The notes: generated from the letters alone by a model not told the origin. A stretch of DNA of 64,000 bases from Zygnema cylindricum (GCA_037447655.1 JBBHKE010001133.1:175986-239985); one strand, 5' to 3'. Counted from the stretch's first letter, positions 32,778-44,106 are shown. Program-made: numbers and translations.

Positions 32778-34185
32778 TGACCATGTGTAAAACATCCCCC
32801 GGATGGGGAGGGAGTGAAGTTCCATTCTTCCCTTTTTGTCAAAGGCACCTTTCATCTGGTCACAGCAAGGGCACGTCTGCACCATGCGGTTGGACCTGGG
32901 TCGGCAAACCATGCCACCAGTACGACCTTGTGACCTGTGAGGTGGTCGTTTATGTCTGAAGTGCCCGCATTGCTGGTGAAGACGAGCAATGAGGGTTTCC
33001 CAATCTGTCGGAAGAGGAACCACTTTCCTCGTCCCATAGGCCCATTTCCGGAGAAGAATGCCTCGATCCCATTCATACGTCGCCATTCATATCTAAACAC
33101 GAGACAAGTGAATTATGGCCAGGTTGGGAAGAGGGGTGCCTAACTGCATGGATTGAAGGGAATTGGTATCATTCCAAATATCCTTACAGCCGGCTCCAAT
33201 GGGAGCGTGCCCCTGGACATTCGCAGCAAAAGTTGACAGTTCTCATTCAGCACGAGGCAGCCAAATGAAGGAAGAGGAAGCCCGGATAAGTCCCATGCTA
33301 AGCTCCGGGTCTTCATCGTGCCTAAACCCGGTAGAGTCTCTAGTGGAAGGGTCTGGATTCTTGCTGAGTCCGTCTGCATTCCCATGAATCTCCCCTGCTC
33401 GGTGGATGATGTTGAAATTGTATTCCTGCAAGATGAGAACCCATCTGGCCAGCTTGCTGGTCAACTTACTGTTCTCCATTATCTATTTGAGGGGCTGGTG
33501 ATCTATAATAAGGGTGAAGTGTATTGCATAGAGGTAAGGCCTGAAATGCTGGATTGCCCATACTGAGGCGAGTAATTCCCCGTGATAATTGCTCTAATTC
33601 CCATTGGCTATAATATTGCTCCGGCTTGCGTATGCCACTACGTACTCCACCCTTGCATTGTCTAATTGAGCGAACACTGCTCCCAATCCAAACCTGCTTC
33701 AATCAGTATAAAGGAGGAAAGGTCGCTGGTGATCGGGCATCCGGAGCACAAGATGCTGTTTGAGGGAATCTTTCAAGAACTGAAAAGTGACCTGCTCTTC
33801 TTCTGCCCACTGTCACGCCTGGTAGTTTCGCAATAACTGATTCAATGGCTGGGCGTGGCTATTGAATTCGGGAATAAACCTCCGGTAATAGTTGGCCGGA
33901 CAGAGGAAAGTGCGAAGAGCCGAAATGTCCTGCGGGGGTGGAAGGGCGTCAAGGGCTGCCACCTTAACCATGTGGGGACCCACTGTCCCAAGAGTCACTT
34001 CATGACCAAGATAAATGATTTATCTGCACCCCAAAGATGCCCTTCCCCGTAGGGCACTTCAAGCCCGCCGCTTGGAGAGCCCAGGGAACGATCTTTTATG
34101 CTCCAAGTGTTCTTCGAATGTCTTAGAAAAAATAATCACATCGTCGATGTAACTGCGTGCGCAATCAATTCTTTGTAGGGCCTCG
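32778..34185 (-). mobile_element. Ty3/gypsy pol fragment, same family as the 34-43 kb element
   Basis: Read on the minus strand it contains the end of the RT palm ('SYIDDVIIFSKTFEEHLEH' near 34150), the thumb region ('VGPHMVKVAALDALPPP', 'NYYRRFIPEF'), RNase H remnants ('WVLILQEYNFNIIHRAGEIH' near 33400) and an integrase zinc-binding remnant near 32900-33000. Frames are broken by stops and shifts. It begins abruptly in mid-RT against the LTR-like repeat at 34186 and ends at the repeat at 32777, so it is a deleted or rearranged copy. It closely matches the plus-strand pol at 40.4-42.7 kb. Confidence 0.82.
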
Positions 34186-35367
34186 TGTCGAGCGTGCCTG
34201 TTTAACGTGAGGGAAGGTCCCACGGCCTGGAGTCGTCGGCATTGGAGTCTTGCAAATAAACCCGAAATGCGGATGCTTCCCAAAATGATGATCATGCCCA
34301 CTGCTGCCCACATCCCTCCTATAGATATGCATGCAAAATAGGGATGACGCTAGGACATGGAATAGGGATGAGTGCAGGGGAAGGCGAAAATGATCCCCTA
34401 CCCCTTCCTTCCCCCCCCTTTGGCCGGGGAAATGGATTTGGGTCTCGGTTATCGGGCTAATATCCCAATTTCACTTTGAATGAGGAGGAACAAGCTGAAC
34501 TTCAAGCTTTGCGGAAGCTTAAAAGAAAGCAAGTGGCTAAGAGCGGGTCAGAAACTAGCTACGGGAGCAGACAAGAGGGTGTTCCTTTACAATTGCATGA
34601 ATTGTCAACAACCAGGCCATGGGTGGAAGCACTGCAGCCGGAAACTGAAAGCGGAGCTAGCACTAAAGCTGAAGAAATGGGAAAAGGAACGTGCAAAGAG
34701 GAACCGAAAGCAACACAAAAGGCTCAAAGGAGAAAGAGGGGGAGAGAAAACAACGGTAACTAAGGATACTTACTGTCCAACTCCCCGGAACGAAACCTCC
34801 TAGATGTCCCAAGCTCGGTTGCGGCAAATCAAACATCAAAAGTTTGATGACGCTCAAATCTCCAACGAGATCCGGAGCAAATATACCACCGTGGGCCCCA
34901 AGTGTGAAGCTTGAGGTTTCCTAGACACAAGAAAGGGCAATGTTTCCGGAAGAATGGAGTTCCTAAAGAAATGATGCAATTTGCTTTGTTAACTGGAGAG
35001 GGGGAAGCGGCCGTTAACCCTCTCCCCCTTCAACTTCTTTACCATTGGTGACGCCAAGTTCTGTCCATGACAGAGAGACTTGAGTGGGCATCAGCTGCTC
35101 CGGCAAAGATTATGCCGGAGATCATCATACAAGAACAAAGTCAGCAACTGGCCGCAATTATTGCAGAGTTAGCTGCCCTCCGCCTGGGGTCTTCTTCTCG
35201 GTCTGCTCCTGTAACAGCAGCACAACGACTCCAAAAGCACAAACAAGAGTTGTTACAAAAGCTCGCGGAGCTTGAGCTTCACGGCTCAGCGGGTGCCAAT
35301 GATGACGACTTAATGGGTTAGGATTTAAAACCCCCAAATGCCCACCATGCACGAACTTTCCTGTCCG
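34186..35367. repeat. Gypsy LTR plus gag-like segment, direct repeat copy 2
   Basis: This is the second copy of the unit at 31596. Bases 34186-34473 are LTR-like. The plus-strand gag frames lie at 34480-34803 (zinc knuckle C-x2-C-x4-H-x4-C at residues about 38-51, then a Lys/Arg-rich stretch) and 35067-35321. From here plus-strand gypsy sequence continues rightwards to the protease. 'Accattggtgacgccaag' at 35041-35058 precedes the ATG at 35067 and could be a leader or primer-site remnant. Confidence 0.68.
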
Positions 35368-36624
35368 GAGCTTGGAATGTTGGGGTGGGAGACAGCCGTC
35401 GCCAACTCCGCAATTCCACCTCTATTCAAAGGCACCTCTATTCAAAGGCACGCCAAGCAGAAAATGGGTTAGAGGGACCACAACCAGAAAGCTACAGGTC
35501 CTTTGTCATTTACTCCCAAAGCAGTAATGCTCCATCGGGACATCGACCTCGGAATCAAACCCAATAATCCGCCATCTCTTCCTCCCAAACCTAAATTGCC
35601 TCTCGGTTTCAAAAATTACCAAAACGAGAAATAAGAGCGGGAGGAGGGGTCATTGGAATGGGTGAAAAAGGAGAATCAGGACTGGTTTGAGAGATACATG
35701 GCACAACGCCCGGAAAAGGACACTCCCCAAATACCTCTAGTCCTAGACTCCGGCTCCGAGAGTGAGAAACAAGGACAAGACCAGGATCTCCAGGAACCAA
35801 ATTCATCTCCATCTTCACCGACATGGACACATCCTTCCTCCAAACCAGTTGGCATGCTAGTCCGACACCTCATGCAAATGCCCTCACACACGTGAAGACT
35901 CTAGCATCCTCCCACAACTTGCCCAAATAAATCCTCATTCAGGCATTAGGAGAGGAGACCCACTCTTGAAATGGGAGGGTTGACAGGACCACTCCGCCAA
36001 CCGCAGTCTTTTTGTCCACTGATCCTAAAACCCCTATGACGGATAGGGACTACAAAGCCTTTTTAGTGGCCTTTATACTGAACAAAACCGGAAACTTCAA
36101 GCTGGGGATGGTACTGGGGATACCAGGATGTTGTGGTTGACTGGGCGCTCCTCAACCTCATCACCACCCCTGTTTTGCAAAAAATGCCCGAGGAACTCCA
36201 GCCCGAAATTTGCTTTAGCAACATCTGCTTAAGCACCGTAAGCAGCGGCAGTCAGCCAGTCTATGGGATTATCAGGGCCATGGAAATTGAGTTTTCTGAT
36301 GATGGAGGACAACGGGTGAAAATTGAGCTTCCCTTCTTAGTGGTGGAAGGGGTTCAATTCAAAATTCTGTTGGGAATGGCCACTTAAGCCCAGCTCAATA
36401 TGAGTTTGAGCGTGTGGAAATAACAATGTACAGTTTGGGACACCGGAAATCCGAACGAACCAAAGAAGTGGTTCTTTTGGATTTCTAGATTCGGGGGAAG
36501 ACCAATGTCTTGGTGTGTGGGTGCTACCCGGTGTTTACTACATCATCTACGACGGAACTGTTTGGGTGTTCCACAGATATTGACAAAGAAATTTAGCAAT
36601 TCCCAATTTCTAAGCGCTGGGAAG
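35368..36624 (+). pseudogene. Gypsy gag/protease region, degenerate
   Basis: An acidic segment (frame 35653-35895) is followed by a retropepsin-like region at about 36130-36400. 'VVDWALLNLIT' stands where an active-site DSGA would be expected, with the Asp codon at 36139-36141 and an apparent small deletion just after it. Downstream are 'QPVYGIIRAMEIEF', 'ELPFLVVEGVQFKILLGMA' and 'AQLNMSLSVWK', a typical C-terminal half of a Ty3/gypsy protease. Stops and shifts break the frame. It precedes the solo LTR at 36625 and belongs to the methyltransferase-bearing element. Confidence 0.7.
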
Positions 36625-37574
36625 TGTAATTGTGTGACCTCCATTGGTACACAGAATGTCAAGCTTATGTGAAGCCTCTAGGATAGTATATGCACTTTTG
36701 ACTTTGACAATGAATAAGTCACACCCTGAGACGCAAAATCTTTGACCGACTACACCCCTGTGTAGCTTGGACTCCCCTGAGTCCGCTGCAAAAAGAATCA
36801 CTCAATTTGCTCACTTGAGCATTAAGTTATGGCTGGCCAAAGATGGCCTATAAATACAGAGGCACTCTGGGAGAGAGGCTGAATCCAAGAAATATTCTAA
36901 GTCCTAAACTATCTCTCTAGGCCTACTACTAGTGTACCTATCCAATCAAATGACTGTAAGGTACAAGAAGGTACTGGTACCGCTGTACTTCTTGTACGGC
37001 CATAGTACGGCATGGCTGCTCCGCTGACGTGTATCAGTTCCTGAACCAAGGTTGCTCCCTCTGTGATACCCGTTGTCTAATCATCCTTTGCCACGTGTCA
37101 CCCGCCGACATATGCTCAGCAAACCGCCAAAAACCATTCCGGAATTTTGGCTCCTTCGCGAGCTGTCGATCGCGAACGACTTTCAATTTCGTCCGTCGAA
37201 ATTTGATGTCGTTTCGTGCGGTACTTTATTTCGTGCCGTCTCGCACGTTTCATGTTCTCTTTGTCCCGTAATATGTTTAAGTGAAGTATGCCGACGTGTT
37301 AAATTATAAATAAACATTGAACCCAGTATGTATATCGTTTCGGTAGGACCTAGTGGATAAGGTTAACGGCTGCGCCGTACGGCCAATTTCCGGAGATCAC
37401 CGGTTAAAGTCCTATTAGGGGCTGCCTAAGTTTTGCATGAATTTAAAGCTTCTGCTCTGTCTCCTTACCTGTATGAGACAGCCATGGCTGCCTGCAAGTC
37501 CTCAGTGACTACGACAAGTATGAGGGCTACTGGAAGACCATTAAGGACAAGACTATAAAATACCTTCTTCAACA
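36625..37574 (-). mobile_element. Solo copia-family LTR (a), minus orientation, with tRNA-like module
   Basis: The 950-bp element is TG...CA on both strands. Its minus-strand start is 'tgttgaagaaggtatttt' and its end is '-atggaggtcacacaattaca'. Flanks GGAAG (36620-36624) and AGAAG (37575-37579) look like a slightly decayed 5-bp target duplication. It is inserted between gypsy protease and methyltransferase. On the plus strand, antisense to the LTR, it carries 'ggataaggttaacgg' (37355-37369) and 'ggttaaagtcc' (37402-37412), which resemble tRNA A- and B-boxes. Confidence 0.82.
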
Positions 37575-37626
37575 AGAAGGGCAATATAAGAATAGATTAT
37601 TGCAGGTGGCGAAACTCTGACGGGGA

Positions 37627-38884
37627 GTGCATCATACATTTTCGGCTTTATTAATGAAGGAAGCAAATTTTACACCCATGTCTAAAGCTTCCAAATTCAA
37701 GTCCGGTAACATGGAGTTCGATCGACAAGTGATGTCATTGGCAATCCTCGATTTCGAAATCCGTATTTTATCTCTCTTTTCGGGAATTAGTTCCGATTTG
37801 GAAGCGGTCTTGAAAAAAGATATCTGGTGGAGTCATATGTAACCGTGGACATATCACCCGAGGCGCGGGCTGTCATCAAACACCACCTATACCAACTTCA
37901 CCATCTATACCCTCAACAGCTTCCAAAAATGATTGCCTTTTCCAACGCTCACCGGAGTCTTCCACAAAATGTCGAAAACATCATGGCACCCCATATAGCC
38001 AGTTTGGGAAGGGTGGATTTGATGTTGGCAAGCTGGCCTTGTTAGGGATACTCCCTAGCGGGTCAAGGAAAAGGGCATCAAAACAGCAGAAGTGGAACAT
38101 TTTACCGGATGATTGAAATAATCTCGTGGCTTCACCAGATCCAGGACACACCGGTGGGGCACGTTCTGGAAAATGTCTACCCGGAGACGATTAACAGAAA
38201 CAAGTTGTTGATTGTTGGAATCACGTAAGACGGATTTTAGGAGCTCCCTTGGTTTTCGACACATCACAGATGGGATCCAGGGCAGACAGAGTAAGGGCAT
38301 ATTGGACCAATATGATCTCGCTTACCGTCCTTCGGCAACTGATGGACAAACAAATACCCGATCCAGAGAATTCTGTACAGTAGATTCTTCGGGAAGGCAG
38401 GATGGCTACCCTTATGACGCGACCTGACCGCTCACCTTTCTTTCGGTGCAACAAACTGGGATTCCCACGGAAGGCACTCCTGACTTTGGTCTCTTTTCCT
38501 CACAGTCACGCTTATCGGAAAAGAGCAGCGCGCATGATTTTTGACAGTAAAGCGAGAATTTGGACAACACCGACGATTGCAAAATGGGAACTAGCCATGG
38601 GATTACATAAAGACACCACGGCATCACCTTTCTTTCAGTGCAACAAACAGGGATTCAAACGGAAGGCACTCCCGACTTTGGTCTCTTTTCCTCACAGTCA
38701 CACTTATCGAAAAAGAGCAGCGCGCATGATTTTTGACGGTAAAGCGAGAATCTGGACAACACCGATGATTGCACAATGGGAATTAGCCATGGGATTACAT
38801 AAAGACACCACGGCAGCACCAGGTATTTCAAACATCCATAGGTGTAGCCTTATAGTGCAAAGTATGGATTTGAATGCCATCACA
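37627..38884 (+). pseudogene. Retrotransposon-borne C5-cytosine DNA methyltransferase domain
   Basis: Successive frames show the C5-MTase motifs in order: motif I 'ILSLFSGISSDLEAVLKK' (about 37760-37815); motif II 'YVTVDISPEARAVIKHHL'; motifs III-IV 'GRVDLMLASWPC', stop, 'GYSLAGQGKG', with catalytic Cys at 38040-38042 and the PCQ glutamine now TAG at 38043-38045; motif VI 'VGHVLENVYPET' (ENV at 38169-38177); motif VIII 'GSRADRVRAYWTNM' (about 38273-38314); and the C-terminal motif 'MGLHKDTTAAPG...SMDLNAIT'. A 192-bp in-frame tandem duplication (38432-38623, 38624-38815) precedes the end. A frameshift near 37825 and other breaks make it inactive. Removing the two copia LTRs places it between protease and RT of the plus-strand gypsy element. 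It resembles de novo-type methyltransferases more than bacterial ones. Confidence 0.87.
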
Positions 38885-39103
38885 TGAGTGCTCAAGCATG
38901 CACTGGCCTTTTCTAGTCTCTAGTCCCCGGCATCAAAGGCTGTTTACCTTCAAGCTCCTCAGTTGTTAGCGCTGCAGGCAACTTTGCAGCTTGAGGGGGG
39001 AAGACAAAAGAGAAAAATTCACATTTCACCATTGCACATTTTCCCAGTGAGTGGGGGGGGGCGGCGGCTCAGATGGCGACAACTTAACGGAAGTTGTCAG
39101 CAG
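38885..39103 (+). other. Gypsy internal spacer between methyltransferase and LTR (b)
   Basis: The sequence continues the gypsy internal region after the methyltransferase, with a Leu/Gln/Ala-rich frame near 38950-39000 and a G-run at 39052-39060. No domain was recognised. Confidence 0.5.
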
Positions 39104-40321
39104 TGTTGGAATTCAAGTATTTTCTCGGTCTAGAGATTGCAAAATAAAAAGCAAAATAGTAGATATTGACAGCCTGCCTCTAACTCCTCACTCAAGTCCG
39201 CACACTTGTCGCAGTCACTAAAGACTGGAGGAGGAGTTAGCCATGGCTGCCTGTGCTGTCTAGAGAGAGACAGGCAGTTATTTTATAAGGATTTCTCTAA
39301 AAGGGAGTTTTGACAGAGCCAGGATTTGATCCAGGTACCTGGCATTCTTCACACCCGCAATCTGGCATTCTTCACACCCGCAATAGCCGGTAACCTTATC
39401 CAGATAGTCTAAATCATATGATAGAGTGTATGGGGTATGATATTAATTTAAACAGTTACAATAAGACTAATTTATTTAACTAGAACTAAATGCATACTGC
39501 ATAGAAACAGTTGTGTAAAGTACGACGTACGATACGGATACAAAATAAATACCGCGCACTTTGTTTGACGCCGGAAAGAATACCGCGCAGGTATTTATGA
39601 CGGCCACGATTGAAATCCAAATTTGATCGGACGGCCGCGAAGGATGCCGAGATCGCGGAGTACGATTTTGGCAGCTTGCAATCACCGCCACATTGAGTGA
39701 CACGTGGCAACACTACATTGGATTGCGGCAACTCCGGGGATTACGGAAACGAATCCGGATATGACACGTGTCAACATTTTGGCCATGTCGTACTATGGCC
39801 GTACATAAAAATACACCGGCACCTGTACTTTTCTGTACGACACAGTGTTTTAATTGGTGTCGTACTTCAGTAGATAGAGTTTTAGAGGGAGATAGGACTT
39901 AGAAAAATTTGGCAGATAGGACCCTCTCTCTATGAGAGCACCTTGTATAAATGGCTAACTTTGGGTAGCCATAACTATCAATTTACTTGACCATTTTCAG
40001 TGATTCTTTTTGCTGCAAACTCAAGGGAGTCCACTCTACACAGGGGTGTAATCGGTCAGAGTTTTTGTCTGCCAGGGTGGCTGCATTTCTAAGGGAAAGT
40101 CAAAGTGGGTGAATGTGTCCAAATCTCATATTCTAACTTTGCTTTCTGTGGTGCAACTGAGCACACAGAAAGTGTTATTTCACAGGGGTGAATCTATATT
40201 GGGGTTCTGACTGTCAAGGGGTCAGTCACTTGGGTTCATATTAACTTGAAGTCGGCACTATCTAGATTAGCTTCTTTTGGATCTGCATACTCTGAGGGCC
40301 AATGGAGGTCTCAGAGTTTCA
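39104..40321 (+). mobile_element. Solo copia-family LTR (b), plus orientation, with antisense tRNA-like module
   Basis: The 1,218-bp element runs from 'tgttggaattcaagtatttt' to 'atggaggtctcagagtttca' and matches LTR (d) at 50384-51563 along its length. No target duplication is visible (AGCAG left, TCGCG right). On the minus strand it carries a B-box-like GGATCAAATCC (plus 39322-39332) and an A-box-like GGATAAGGTTACCGG (plus 39387-39401), with a 23-bp tandem duplication between them. It splits the gypsy element between the methyltransferase and RT. Confidence 0.82.
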
Positions 40322-42978
40322 TCGCGTCCTAGCAGGAAGGGTAGAGGGAGATCCACAAGTAGGATTGGAATTCGACATTAACCTCTAGGGTAGACCGCCA
40401 AAGGCTTTGGCAGCTGTAGAGCCTGGGAAAATGGATTGGACTATAGGGGAGCAGTTCGATCTACAACAGAAGGCGCGGCTCTCCCAACTCTTTGCCATAA
40501 ACAATTCGGTGTTCTCATTGTTAGAAAAAAGATGTCGGTATTTACAAAGGAACACCCTTCCGAATCGACTTGATCGACAAGACGACTACTGTTTGGCAGA
40601 AGCAATATCCTCTCATCTTCATAGAGAAGGAATTTATCACGGCTAAAGTCTAGACTTTGGTGGAAGCCGATTTGGTTCAAGAAAGTACACGACTTCATGG
40701 GTTTGCTTTCGCGGCAGTTCTCCCTCCCAAGAAAGACTTGTTCGAGAAGACTGTAGATTTGCAAATGTGTGGAGACTATCGAATGTTGAACCGGGCCACC
40801 ATCTCGGACCGGTACCCTATTTCGACCTCGGAAGAGATATTCGACTCTCTTGCTGGCGCCACGATGTACTCCACTCTAGACATGAAGAACGGTTTCCACC
40901 AGATTGCCATGAAACTGAAGCACCGGGAGAGAACCGCACTTTGGGCAGGTTCCAGACTTTATGAAAGGATTTACATGCCAATCGGGCTCAAGAATGCATT
41001 GGCCAAATTTTAATGGGCAATGGACGAAGCGCTCCGAGGAATGTATTGTGCCCGGTGCTATATTGATGATGTTATTATATTCTCAAAGACCTTTGAGGAA
41101 CACCTAGAGTATGTCCAGATCGTTCTCCGTGCACTCCAAGCAGCTCGCTTGAAATGTCACCTGAGCAAAGGTATTTTTGGGGTGCAGAAAATCATTTACC
41201 TCGGACATGAGGTTACTTCCGCGACTGTGGGTCCCCACATGGTCAAGGTGGCTGCCCTAGACGCTCTTCCCCCAACGAAGGACAACTAGGCCCTTCGCAT
41301 CTTTCTAGGCCTGGCAAACTACTATCGGCGGTTTATCCCCGAGTTTAGTAGTTAGGCCCTGCCACTTAACCAGCTATTGCGAAAGGACCAAGAGTGACAG
41401 TGGGCCAAAGAACAACAGGTCTCCTTCCAGTTCTAGAAGGATGCTCTGAAGCAGCACCCCGTGCTCCGGATGCCTGATCACCAGAGGCCTTTCCTTAATT
41501 ATACTCATTGGAGCAGGTTTGGATTTGGAGCGGTTTTGGCTCAAGTCGATGATGTCGGAGCTCAATATGTGGTGGCCTACGCTAACCGGAGCAACAACAG
41601 GGCAGAGGGGAATTATAACAGTTACCACGGAAAGTTACTCGCAGCGGTTCGGGCCATCTAGCATTTCCGACCTTATTTGTACGGAGTCCATTTCAAGCTT
41701 ATTACGGATCTCCAACCTCTGAAATCGATTATGGAAAATAGTAAGTTAACCGGCAAACTCGCCAGATGGGTTCTTATCCTGCAGGAATATGATTTCGACA
41801 TTTTTCATAGGGCGGGGGAAATCCATGGGAATGCCAACGGACTTAGCCAGAATCTTAATCCCTCCACCTTGGATTCTACCTGGGTCATTCAACCTTTTGG
41901 GACCTCTTTTGACCAGCTGGCGGGGGAACCGCTTCGTGTTGGTCATGATAGAACATTTTTCTAAGTGGATCGAGTTTGTGGTTTTGCTCGGAAGGAGTCC
42001 AAAGCAATTGCAGACGCTTTTTTGCAGAGGGTTTTAGCCCAATTCGGTGCTCCTGCGGAAGTTCTAACCGACCATGGCTCCGAGTTGCCGGAGAAATTTC
42101 CAACCTCTTGGAAAAATGTCAGGTTGACCATTGGCTGACTAGCCGTGTTCACCCGCAAGCCGACGACTTGGCCGACATGTGCGTACAGACAGTGAAGCGG
42201 TCACTACGAAAATATGCAGTTGAAGAAGATTTGGGGGAGTGGGACAAAAGGGTGCCTTAGATTGCTATGGGCTACAAATTCAGTATACAGGCTACTCTCC
42301 ACTCCTACAACCCTTATTTCATTCTATTTGGACGACATCCCATCTTGCCCAGGGATGCATCAGCCCTAGCGGTGGTCCTCTCGGAGATGGATGATAAGGG
42401 GACAGTCGAAAAACTGATCGTCAACAGAGCCAAGATATTCTATCGAGAGATGCCTCTGGCCATGGGAAATTTGCAGGCGGCTCAACACCAAGATTAGTTG
42501 TGGTATTCTCAACCCCGAAGCGGGAATTATATGCCCCGACAGCGACGATTTATGCCGGGGGACTTTGTATATTGGATGCAACAGAAGAAGGACACGCAGG
42601 ATATTTTTGCCGGAAGAGTAATTTTGAAAGTGGTCGAAGTTTCCAACAAAAGGGTTCTTACATTGGAGGGAAAGGATGGTCAAAGAATTAAAGAAAATTA
42701 GATCAATGTGGCCCCTTGCCATCTTCGAGGATTGGAGAACGAACCGACTTTCCACTTAACTTACTTTGCCGACCCTCCTTCTTGTTCATCAACTTGCAAT
42801 TAGTCCTCCCAGCTGCCCGACATATTGGTTTGCAATCAGTGTTGTCAGTGTTGGCATTCAGCCTGTCTACCCCACTCTTGGGAGCCACAACCTCTACCCT
42901 CCACCACCTGGTTCTATGGGAACTCCGAATGAAGCGGGTAATTATTTTTATATCTTAGTCCCGGTTGACTAAAAGGGG
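40322..42978 (+). pseudogene. Gypsy pol: RT, RNase H, integrase (degenerate)
   Basis: Ordered domains on the plus strand: RT start ('LQMCGDYRMLNRATISDRYP' near 40760), palm ('YSTLDMKNGFHQI', 'YIDDVIIFSKTF' with YIDD at 41059-41070), thumb ('GHEVTSATVGPHMVK', 'FLGLANYYRRFIPEF'), RNase H ('FGAVLAQVDDVGAQYVVAYA', 'LITDLQPLKSIM'), and integrase core fragments ('SKWIEFVVL', 'AQFGAPAEVLTDHGSELPE'). Stops near 41012, 41288, 41354, 41435 and 41660 mostly replace expected Gln codons. A purine tract 'ctaaaagggg' at 42969-42978 directly precedes the LTR. The RT start connects in sense to the protease/methyltransferase segment left of LTR (b). Confidence 0.88.
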
Positions 42979-43223
42979 TGGAAATTAGGATATCAGCCCG
43001 ATTACCGAGACCCAAATCCCTTTCCTCGGTTAGGGGGGGGGGAATAAGGGGGAGGGGATCACTTTCGCCTTCCCTTGCACTCATCCCTATTCGTTGTCCG
43101 AGCGTCTTCCCTATTTTGCAAGCATATCTATATGAGGGATGTGGGCAACTGTAGGCATGATCATCATTCTGGGAAGCATTTGCATTTGGGGGTTATTTGC
43201 AGGACTCCGATGTCGACGACTCC
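42979..43223 (+). repeat. Gypsy 3' LTR (partial)
   Basis: It begins 'tggaaattaggatatcagcc' right after the polypurine tract. It matches in inverted orientation the LTR-like segments at 31596-31883 and 34186-34473, including 'tgcatttgggggttatttgc' and 'gtcgacgactcc'. The end is cut by the copia LTR fragment at 43224. Confidence 0.75.
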
Positions 43224-43740
43224 ATTAGACCACAGAATACAAAAAGCCTCTAGATAGTATTTAGCTAACCCACTTCAAGCCACAACCACTGCTGTCCAAA
43301 ATGGCAAACTCACAGTTTGAATGCACCCTTGTGTAGCCTGGACTCCTTAGATTCCGGAGCAAAAAGAATCACTGAAAACGGCCAACTAGCCTATAAGTTA
43401 TGAGGTAGTAAAAATGCCAATTTGTACAAACTCTCAAAGGGAGAGGTGACTACCTACCAAAATTTTCTAAGTCTTGATTCCCTCTAATAACTTCTATCTA
43501 CCAAAGTACGGACCAATCAGGTTATTGTATCGTACCAAAAAGTACTACTGCCAGTGTACTTTTTTTACGCCATATGTAGGACAAGGCTATTAAGCTGACA
43601 CGTGTCCGCTTTTCACTCGTCTGTACGTTCCTCGGAATTCCCATGACCGAATGTCATCTCTCCACATGGCTCCAGGTCATGCCACGTCATAAAACGCCAA
43701 AGTGACCTTTCCGGAATCTCGGCGAAGATGTAGAAACTAA
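43224..43740 (-). repeat. Copia-family LTR fragment (c), minus orientation
   Basis: On the minus strand it reads through the 3' two thirds of the same LTR family ('gtgattctttttgctccgga', 'agtccaggctacaca', 'gtgggttagctaaatact'). It is truncated at 43740, where the copia element starts in the opposite orientation. The pair thus forms a head-to-head inverted repeat. Confidence 0.75.
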
Positions 43741-44106
43741 TGGTTTTATTAGTATTTTCTAGGCCTGAAAAGAAATATAGAAGTTGAGGCAGTCTATCTC
43801 TAACTAGGGGTTGTGAGAGAGAACTAAGAAAAACTAGGACTTAGGAAAAATCAAGTAGATAGTCCTCTCTCTCTTTGAGAGTTTGTATAAATTGGCATCT
43901 TTGCCACCCTATAACTAATCGGCTGGTTGGCTGTTTTCAGTGATTCTTTTTGCTACGGACTTAAGGGAGTCCAAGCTGCACAAGAGTGTAGTTAAATTGT
44001 CAGTTTGCCTTTTTGGGGAGCAGTGGTTGTTGCTTGAAGTGGGTTAGTTAAAAACTATCTAGAGACTTCATGAATTCTGTAGTCCAATGGAGGACACAGA
44101 ATTGCA
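43741..44106 (+). repeat. Copia element 5' LTR, internally deleted
   Basis: It starts 'tggttttattagtattttct' and ends 'ggaggacacagaattgca', matching both ends of the 1,044-bp 3' LTR at 48459-49502. About 680 bp in the middle are missing, with the join near 43803 ('ctctaacta' to 'ggggttgtgag'). The deletion removes the tRNA-like module. Confidence 0.75.

Noticed and set aside
32568-33086. 172-codon minus-strand frame called as one protein
   Set aside because: Its left part crosses the junction at 32777 into the direct repeat. Only the integrase zinc-binding-like part right of the junction is meaningful.
37350-37430. Independent SINE insertion
   Set aside because: The same module recurs at the same relative position in four LTRs of one family, so it is part of the LTR and not a separate insertion at this site.
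40322-40326. Target duplication for solo LTR (b)
   Set aside because: Flanks AGCAG and TCGCG do not match. The solo LTR may come from recombination between two elements or an old deletion.
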